DNA from: Streptomyces hokutonensis
GTDB taxonomy: Bacteria; Actinomycetota; Actinomycetes; Streptomycetales; Streptomycetaceae
Assembly (NCBI RefSeq): GCF_000376565.1
Contig: NZ_BARG01000013.1
Coordinates: 1-64,000, forward strand
Length of the DNA stretch: 64,000 nucleotides
Direction: 5' to 3'
Of this stretch, positions 58,956 through 64,000 are shown one piece after another. Below the pieces are notes generated by a model. That model saw nothing but the letters and a program-made list of their open reading frames with translations. It did not search any database and was not told where the DNA came from. The translations under genes and the position numbers were made by a program. Position 1 is the first letter of the stretch. Each line of letters starts with the position of its first letter.

Positions 58956-60287
58956 CTAGGGCTGCACCAGCGGCGCAGCGGCCGGCTTCGGTGGAACGAC
59001 GACCTGTCCGACCGGCCGGAACGGAGCCAGGAACGGCAGGTCCGGGGTGAGGTGGGCGAACTCGCGGCACACGGCCGCTGTCTCGCCGGGGGTGGTCTCG
59101 GGGGTGCGGATGCGGGACCAGCCGCCGGAGGTGTCGCCGGCCACCGCGACACCGGGACGATCCGGGGCGATCGCGGTCACGGCCATCACGGCATCCGGAG
59201 CGATGTCGCCGAGCCCCATGTCGGCGGTCTGCTTGTCGTTGACACGGTGCACGACCCGGCCGGTGAGCTGAGCACGCAGCGCGGTCGCACCCTTGCCCAG
59301 ATCGGAGCCGAAGCGCTGCCCGCACACCTCCAGGTAGACGCCGATCGCGCGGGCCATCTGGCCAAGGCGCACCAGGTTCATGACCGCGTGATCGCGGGCC
59401 GCCTCATCCTTCTTCGAGGTCACGAAGAACAGTTCCGCGATCTCGTCCACCAGCACGATCAGCGGCACCGGCCGGACCTCGTCGGGCAGTTCCCACAGGT
59501 CCGAGACCCCGTACAGGGCGAGCAGGTCGAAACGCTCTTCCATCTCGCCGACCAGCGCGTCGATCAGGTCGCCGGCCGACTGAGGGTCGGTGACCAGTGC
59601 CGACAGGCGCGAGGCGTACCGGCCGAGTTCGACACCGCGCTTGCAGTCGATCCCGATCAGGCCGACCGGCAACTGAGCCAGCCCCTTGATCAGGTTGCGC
59701 TGATACATCGATTTCCCGGACTGGTTCGCGCCCAGCGTCAGGGCGTGCGGCACCTTGCGGTAGTCCCGCACGAAGACCGTGCCGTCTTCCCGCAGTGCGA
59801 CCGGAACGACCAGGTCACGCGGCTGGGCCTTGCGCGGCAGCTTGACCCGGCGCAGCACGTCCCACCCGGTCATCCGCAACTCGACATAGCCGGGCTTGGT
59901 CTCCCGCACGATCACCGACCGTACGCCCCACGCGTGGCGCAGACGCTCGGAGGAGGCGGCGAGATCGGCGGGCTCCAGGCCGGCCGGGAGCCGGAGGGTG
60001 ACCCGCAGACCGGTAGAGGTGCCCCGCACGCGGCGGACCTTCGGTGGCACCGGCCGCACCTCGGCACGGGCCAGGTTCCGCTTCACGAAGGCGCGGAAGC
60101 CGGACGGTTGCACCGTCAGCCCGCACACCTCCATCGTGTCCCGGTAGGTCCAGGTGAACCGGCCCCACGTGAGGGGCAGGCCCACCACCGACCAGTACAC
60201 GCGAGGGGCGCGGTGCTTGGCGTAGCCGAGGCCACCGGCGCCGGCCGCTATGGTCCCGGCCTCCAGCCAGGTCGCCAGGTCCGTCAT
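58956..60287 (-). CDS. FtsK/SpoIIIE-type DNA transfer protein (TraSA-like)
   Basis: The 443-residue ATPase pumps double-stranded element DNA from donor to recipient hypha. The Walker A motif is GANQSGKS (residues 186-193) and Walker B is LIVLVDEIAE (D281, E282). An N-terminal hydrophobic stretch is weak. C-terminal RxxGRVVHRVND matches the arginine-rich FtsK part, and a winged-helix gamma domain is not obvious. It is the essential transfer gene in pSAM2-like elements and is repressed by the KorSA-type regulator. Confidence 0.9.
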   Translation of the reverse strand: MTDLATWLEAGTIAAGAGGLGYAKHRAPRVYWSVVGLPLTWGRFTWTYRDTMEVCGLTVQPSGFRAFVKRNLARAEVRPVPPKVRRVRGTSTGLRVTLRLPAGLEPADLAASSERLRHAWGVRSVIVRETKPGYVELRMTGWDVLRRVKLPRKAQPRDLVVPVALREDGTVFVRDYRKVPHALTLGANQSGKSMYQRNLIKGLAQLPVGLIGIDCKRGVELGRYASRLSALVTDPQSAGDLIDALVGEMEERFDLLALYGVSDLWELPDEVRPVPLIVLVDEIAELFFVTSKKDEAARDHAVMNLVRLGQMARAIGVYLEVCGQRFGSDLGKGATALRAQLTGRVVHRVNDKQTADMGLGDIAPDAVMAVTAIAPDRPGVAVAGDTSGGWSRIRTPETTPGETAAVCREFAHLTPDLPFLAPFRPVGQVVVPPKPAAAPLVQP

Positions 60288-60289
60288 GG

Positions 60290-60619
60290 TCAGACCCCCG
60301 GCGTCACGGCGACCGCGCGGAACGAGATCCCGTGCCGCTTCTGGCCGTTGAACTCGTTCTCCCAGTCACGCGCCTTGAGACCGATCACCCGCACCGGCGT
60401 GCCCGGCATCAGGCCCTCGGGGATGCCCGTCTCGGGAATGGTGACCTGGTAGAGGTTGCCCTCTCCCTCGTCAGAGATCAGCAGACCCACCGTCGACAGG
60501 CCCGCACCGGTCTCCCGGTCCATGGCCCGCTCCCCGGTCTGCTTGTTGGCGAGCTTCGGCGTCGGCGCGGTCGCCACGAACACCATGGCGGTCGAAACAT
60601 CGATCTTGAAGGACGGCAT
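60290..60619 (-). CDS. Conserved AICE protein upstream of tra
   Basis: The 109-residue protein is beta-rich (MPSFKIDVSTAMVFVATAPTP, VRVIGLKARDWEN, ISFRAVAVTPGV) and could be an OB-fold protein. It directly precedes tra with a two-base gap and is the first gene of the minus-strand operon controlled by the TGGCTT operators. A good AAGGAG site precedes the ATG. Its function is unknown. Confidence 0.7.
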   Translation of the reverse strand: MPSFKIDVSTAMVFVATAPTPKLANKQTGERAMDRETGAGLSTVGLLISDEGEGNLYQVTIPETGIPEGLMPGTPVRVIGLKARDWENEFNGQKRHGISFRAVAVTPGV

Positions 60620-60657
60620 ACGTCACTCCTTGCTCGTGGCACGTTCTTGCTGTGCCA

Positions 60658-60735
60658 ACTGGCTTGAGCCACTTACTGGCTTAAGCCAGTTGAGCACACG
60701 CCGGCGCCGGGGTCAAGCAGGTGGCTTGAGCCAGT
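60658..60735. promoter_or_regulatory. Three KorSA-type operators and leaderless promoter
   Basis: The palindrome TGGCTTnAGCCA occurs at 60660-60671, 60677-60688 and 60722-60733, the middle one perfect over 16 bp (ACTGGCTTAAGCCAGT). They lie between the tra operon and the GntR gene. TAGAGT at 60739-60744 is a likely -10, seven bases before the repressor ATG. Confidence 0.8.
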
Positions 60736-60750
60736 TGCTAGAGTGTGGCC

Positions 60751-61527
60751 ATGACGTCCACCCGCCCGCCGACTCCGCAGCAGCCCAGCCGTCGCATCGC
60801 CGATGAACTCCGCCGTCAGATCGAGAGCGGAGACCTTCGCAGCGGCGACAAGCTGCCGTCCGAACGGGCGTTGGCCGAGCAGTACGGTTCGGCCCGCAAC
60901 ACCGCGCGTGAGGCCATCCGTCTCCTTGCCGAGCAGGGACTTGTCACGGCGAAGCACGGAAGCGGCGTCTTCGTGCGTGAGCCGCAGCGGCTGTTCCGGT
61001 TCGGGAGTGATCGCTACTCGCTCAAGAACCGGGAAACGGGGCTGACGCCGTTCCGGCTAGAAGCGAAGCGCCAAGGCAAGGTGGCGCGGATCGATGTTCC
61101 CTCGATCACCCGAGAGAAGCCGCCGGCCGACGTCGCGGAGCGCTTGAAGGTGTCTGCGGACGAGGAGAGCGTCGTGCACCGCGAGAACCACTACTTCGCC
61201 GACGACGAACCGGTGCAGATCGTTTCGACCTTCGTACGGTGGGACGAGGCTCAAGGCACGCTGCTGATGGAGGCCAAGACGGGGAAGGACGGCATCTACG
61301 GCCGTCTTGAAGATCTCGGCCATGTCATGACGCGCGTGCGGGACGAGATCAGCGCGAGGATGCCGACGCCCGAAGAGGCCGCCATCCTGAGTCTCCTGCC
61401 GGGCGTGCCAGTCCTCGAAGTGCTGCACACCAGCCTCGATCAAGACGGAGTGCCTTTCGAGGTGTCCCGCTACGTGCACCGAGCTGACCAGACCGGATTG
61501 CTCTATGAACTGCCCGTCGAGAGCTAG
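60751..61527 (+). CDS. korSA: GntR-family repressor (KorSA-like)
   Basis: The 258-residue protein has a GntR HTH at about residues 15-75 (RIADELRRQIESGDLRSGDKLPSERALAEQYG in pieces, then ARNTAREAIRLLAEQGLVTAKHGSGVFV) and a HutC/UTRA effector domain. In pSAM2, KorSA silences tra and pra. Here the operators flank its own promoter and the tra promoter. ATG 60751 lies where transcription should start, so the mRNA is probably leaderless; a GTG at 60745 is the alternative. Confidence 0.9.
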   Translation: MTSTRPPTPQQPSRRIADELRRQIESGDLRSGDKLPSERALAEQYGSARNTAREAIRLLAEQGLVTAKHGSGVFVREPQRLFRFGSDRYSLKNRETGLTPFRLEAKRQGKVARIDVPSITREKPPADVAERLKVSADEESVVHRENHYFADDEPVQIVSTFVRWDEAQGTLLMEAKTGKDGIYGRLEDLGHVMTRVRDEISARMPTPEEAAILSLLPGVPVLEVLHTSLDQDGVPFEVSRYVHRADQTGLLYELPVES

Positions 61528-61536
61528 GAGTTGAAG

Positions 61537-62049
61537 GTGAATCCTGCGGTCGTACGCCCCTTCGGGAGGGACGATCTACCCGGAGCCGCAGCGGCACTGA
61601 TCAAGGTCCATGAGACCGATGGATACCCGGTCGAAGGAGTCGAGGACCCAGACGCATGGATCAGCTCAGACGATGTCCTTGCGGCATGGGTGGCCGAGAT
61701 GGACGGGGATGTCGTCGGGCACGTAGCTGTCATGCGCCCGCACGGCGAAGCCGCCGTCGCGCTGTGGATGGAACAGAGCGGTGCCGATGAATCGCACGTC
61801 GCCGTTCTAGGCCGGCTATTCGTCGTTCAGGCAGCGCGGAAGCACGCCACGGGCAGGCGGCTGACAGAGGCCGCGATGAGCTACGGCCGTGAACATGATC
61901 TCCGCTTGGTGCTCGATGTCATGGCCAAGGACGCTCCCGCGATGCGCCTCTACGAACGGCTCGGATGGCACAAGATCGGCGAGACCACACACCACTTCGG
62001 CGATGGCCAGGGCATCCCCGCCGTCTGCTACGTCGCCCCGGGCGCCTGA
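61537..62049 (+). CDS. GNAT acetyltransferase carried by the element
   Basis: The 170-residue protein is a GNAT enzyme: VRPFGRDDLPGAAAALIKVHE at the start, LGRLFVVQAARKHATGRRLTEAAM for the CoA loop and APAMRLYERLGWHKIGET at the end. AGGAG at 61526-61530 supports GTG 61537, nine bases after the repressor stop, so the two are co-transcribed. The substrate is unknown; it may be cargo or modify a host protein. Confidence 0.83.
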   Translation: MNPAVVRPFGRDDLPGAAAALIKVHETDGYPVEGVEDPDAWISSDDVLAAWVAEMDGDVVGHVAVMRPHGEAAVALWMEQSGADESHVAVLGRLFVVQAARKHATGRRLTEAAMSYGREHDLRLVLDVMAKDAPAMRLYERLGWHKIGETTHHFGDGQGIPAVCYVAPGA

Positions 62050-62107
62050 GCTGTTACAGGTTTCTCTACTTCATCAAGCCCCACCCTTCGGGTGGGGAGG
62101 GGGTCCC

Positions 62108-62682
62108 GCCCGCCACGGCCCGCAGGCTCCAACGAGACCAACAGCCGTCGCGCACCTTGGGATAACAGGACACGACAGCAACCGTAAGGTTCCTCAGCCC
62201 CCCCCCACGCTCCACAGGACCCTCAGGGCTTGCGCCTCAACCCCCTTGGGTCGCAGGCCCGCAGCGGCACGGGGAAGCGGCGGGGGCTCTTGGCCCTTCG
62301 ACCATCCGGTCGCGCTGTCCCTGCTGGCTTTCGACCGTCGCTGCGTTGATCACACACCCCCGGCCCGCACTGCGGGCCGGCGCGCGGCTCGGGACTCGGG
62401 CCTTCGCTCCTGCCTTCGGCCCGCGCCGGCCCGGCCCCGGCCCCGCGCCACCTTCGATGCCCCGGGGTGATCACGCTTCACACTCCGATCCCGCCAAGGG
62501 CCGATGCGCCGGACCGAGCCTGATTTCCCACCCCGACCCACACCACCAGGCCCGACCTAGGGGAAGACGGCACTACCCACAGTCGCATCGCATGATCAGG
62601 CACGGACCAACCGACGCTTTGACTCCACAAGCAGGTGCGCGACGGCTGTTGGTCTCGTTGGAGCCTGCGGGCCGTGGCGGGC
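62108..62682. repeat. Perfect 50-bp inverted repeat
   Basis: Bases 62108-62157 are the exact inverse complement of 62633-62682, with 475 bp between them. Similarity continues weakly past the outer ends (GGGACC against AGAACC). It is in the element's non-coding segment. Confidence 0.9.
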
Positions 62683-62907
62683 AGAACCGTGGGGGCTGGG
62701 GAGGTCGCTCCGAGACTTTAAGGTCTGCCGACCTGCGGGGCCCCTCCGAGAGCAAGAAAGGGGGCCGAGTGCCTGCTTCGCACGGTGAGGATCAATGACC
62801 CTCTCCATTGGATCAAGTGTAATAGCCCCCTTTCATGCTCTCGCCCCACAGATCACCAGACCTCAAACTCTCTCCCCCGACCCGTGGGCACCTCCACCAA
62901 GTAGTTG

Positions 62908-62921
62908 GTTTCACGTGAAAC
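62908..62921. promoter_or_regulatory. Perfect parS site
   Basis: GTTTCACGTGAAAC is the 14-bp palindrome bound by chromosomal ParB in Streptomyces and other bacteria. No parB is on the element. Confidence 0.8.
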
Positions 62922-63216
62922 GCCAATTCGGGTCAACTCCCTTGATTTGAAAGTAAGTTGATGACAGGGCGGCATCCTTGAAGACGTTCCTCCATCCTTC
63001 GTACGCGCCCACCGATTCTGCGGGACTTGACAATTGACGATCTGCCATGTCTTCATTTCTGCAGGGCAGGACACGCACCGCCCGACCCGCTGCCTCGCGC
63101 CCATGCCGCGAATGGCTACGACGGTCAAGGTCTCCCGGGGCCCGTGCTCACTGAACTCCGCCCAGACACGGCAATGGTCTAGCGGGGAGCATGGGACCCG
63201 TGGGAAGGAAAGTGCC

Positions 63217-63723
63217 GTGCCGAAGAAACAAAGCACTGCTCAGAAGAAGGCTCGCGCCCTGGTCAACTCGACTGACATTCCGTATGTCATGGCGTTGAAG
63301 CTGACCGTCCGTGATGCCTCCAGTGCGACGCAGGCACCGGTCGATAAGCCTGTTGACGTCCGAGTCGTGGTTACGTATCCGTACGACGGGATGTCCAAGA
63401 TGTTGCAGTCCGTGGCGGCCCAGCGCGAGAGCACGCTCAAGACCCTGCGGTCGGTGGGTGCCGAGGACGGGATGTCCAAGATGTTGCAGGCCGTGGCGGC
63501 CCAGCGCGAGAGCACGCTCAAGACCCTGCGGTCGGTGGGTGCCGAGGACGGGATGTCCAAGATGTTGCAGGCCGTGGCGGCCCAGCGCGAGAACATGCTC
63601 AAGACCCTGCGGTCGGTGGGTGCCGAGGACGGGATGTCCAAGATGTTGCAGGCCGTGGCGGCCCAGCGCGAGAGCACGCTCAAGACCCTGCGGTCGGCGG
63701 GTGCCCTTTGGAAACTCCCCTAG
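63217..63723 (+). CDS. Repeat protein at the element's right edge
   Basis: The 168-residue product starts with GTG 63217 behind GAAGGA. Residues 1-55 contain QKKARALVNSTDIPYVMAL, a short motif reminiscent of the R-x-R-x-L...Y-x-x-AL segment seen at the start of many Streptomyces mobile-element and defence proteins. Residues 57-164 are four nearly identical 27-residue repeats (GMSKMLQAVAAQRESTLKTL then RSVGAED), each a likely amphipathic helix pair. It ends AGALWKLP. I know no homolog. The position between the non-coding segment and attR is where AICEs carry cargo. Confidence 0.65.
   Translation: MPKKQSTAQKKARALVNSTDIPYVMALKLTVRDASSATQAPVDKPVDVRVVVTYPYDGMSKMLQSVAAQRESTLKTLRSVGAEDGMSKMLQAVAAQRESTLKTLRSVGAEDGMSKMLQAVAAQRENMLKTLRSVGAEDGMSKMLQAVAAQRESTLKTLRSAGALWKLP
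63385..63708 (+). repeat. 81-bp tandem repeat, four copies
   Basis: Copies begin at 63385, 63466, 63547 and 63628. They differ at only a few bases, such as T/G in the first copy (CAGTCC against CAGGCC) and ACATG against GCACG in the third. Confidence 0.95.
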
Positions 63724-63756
63724 GGTCACGGAGTTCGGATCCGCAAGGCGCCAGCA

Positions 63757-63779
63757 GTACAGCACGGAAGTACAGCAAC
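63757..63779 (+). repeat. Right arm-type sites, GTACAGCA pair
   Basis: GTACAGCA at 63757-63764 and 63770-63777 repeats the left pair with the same 13-bp offset and the same orientation; 21 of 23 bases agree. Confidence 0.65.
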
Positions 63780-63861
63780 CGTGGGGACTGCAAGTGACCG
63801 TCCCGAACCGCTGCCATCCCTGTGACCAGGTCCAGAAACCTCAGCGACCGACTTGCCTGTA

Positions 63862-63905
63862 GTTCGCATCGAGGGGGTCTGGGGTTCAAATCCCCACAGG
63901 TCCAC
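63862..63905 (+). repeat. attR core, 44-bp tRNA-Ala 3' fragment
   Basis: The sequence is identical to the 3' part of tRNA-Ala. The 5' half of the tRNA is missing, so this is not a working tRNA gene. Confidence 0.93.
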
Positions 63906-63913
63906 ACAGCAAC

Positions 63914-63950
63914 AAGATCCCGTCCGATCGGAAGATCGGGCGGGATCTTT
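63914..63950 (+). terminator. Original host terminator of tRNA-Ala
   Basis: A 16-bp stem with one G-U pair (63914-63929 with 63934-63949), a GGAA loop and TTT lies nine bases after the attR core. Without the element it would follow the tRNA gene. No gene is seen from here to the window end. Confidence 0.75.
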
Positions 63951-64000
63951 GCGTTCCCGGCGCGGGCACCTGTCGCCTGAGGGACCGACAGGTGTCCGCG

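Larger units (their letters stand above)
62050..63216. other. Largely gene-free 1.17-kb segment of the element
   Basis: Short frames here lack ribosome-binding sites and have poor codon use. The segment holds a 50-bp inverted repeat, a C-run near 62200, a perfect parS site and an AT-richer stretch at about 62800-63060. It probably contains cis-acting replication, transfer (clt) or segregation sites. Confidence 0.6.
52864..63905. mobile_element. pSAM2-like actinomycete integrative and conjugative element (AICE)
   Basis: The element is bounded by 44-bp direct repeats in tRNA-Ala and would form a circle of 10,998 bp. The gene order on the minus strand, int-xis-rep-methyltransferase-small genes-spd-tra, with a divergent GntR repressor, is that of pSAM2 and its relatives. 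Transfer in this group needs only the FtsK-like Tra protein and moves double-stranded DNA. All core functions look intact, so the element may be active. Confidence 0.93.

Noticed and set aside
62050..62800. Frames on both strands within the 50-bp inverted repeat region
   Set aside because: They share peptide stretches only because the arms are identical DNA, and they lack start sites and normal codon use.
63862..63905. A second tRNA gene at the right end
   Set aside because: Only the 3' 44 bases are present; acceptor 5' strand and D arm are missing. It is the attR repeat.

Overview
The window is chromosomal DNA of a Streptomyces or very close relative. The GC content is very high and third codon positions are strongly G/C. 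hrdD, a fructose PTS operon, a galU-glp-moaC-mog-GNAT-sepX run and an alanine tRNA carrying an integrated conjugative element are all typical of that genus. Every statement here comes from reading the sequence; no database search was possible.

Region 1 (1 to about 12.7 kb) is accessory. A TldD/PmbA-type metallopeptidase is cut by the left edge. It is followed by tightly coupled genes: an MFS exporter, an ATP-grasp ligase, a stand-alone condensation-like enzyme, a double ATP-grasp fusion, and an FMN-binding PPOX protein with a repetitive N-terminus. This looks like a small ligase-based pathway for a modified peptide. Next come a 46-residue secreted peptide gene and an XRE-HTH/TPR regulator, an arrangement like RRNPP peptide quorum sensing. 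Upstream of both genes lies the same three-box array of 7-mers at 10-bp spacing. A second MFS exporter with a perfect TATAAT promoter and a leader hairpin follows. Tandem repeats with periods of 75, 60 and 84 bp crowd this region.

Region 2 (12.7 to 26.9 kb) holds regulator and transporter pairs: a double IclR regulator, a secreted M6 metalloprotease, TetR with an MFS pump, MarR divergent from a LigB-type dioxygenase, a GNAT, the sigma factor HrdD behind a sigma-R-type promoter, another TetR, and a WYL regulator divergent from an MFS pump. Several candidate operators are visible next to their regulators. A gene-poor stretch of about 1.3 kb ends this part.

Region 3 (26.9 to 52.8 kb) is conserved core. 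It has a Crp/Fnr-like regulator with an unknown membrane protein, fruR-fruK-fruA, a DUF6227-like protein, a lipoprotein L,D-transpeptidase, a P1 (DmpA) peptidase, LtrA, MscL, an SAF protein, MTA phosphorylase, an FmdB/Ruc-like zinc protein behind a CIRCE-like element, an MFS protein, a K+/H+ antiporter, a penicillin acylase, 5-FTHF cyclo-ligase, then galU, glp/moeA, moaC, mog/moaB, a RimJ-like GNAT and sepX.

Region 4 (52.8 to 64 kb) is a pSAM2-like actinomycete integrative and conjugative element of about 11.0 kb. It sits in the 3' end of tRNA-Ala(CGC) between 44-bp direct repeats. It carries int, xis, a RepSA-type initiator, a cytosine methyltransferase, small zinc-finger and Spd-type transfer genes, an FtsK-like Tra protein and a KorSA-type GntR repressor. 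Its right-hand part has an almost gene-free segment with a 50-bp perfect inverted repeat and a perfect chromosomal-type parS site, then a repeat-protein gene beside attR.
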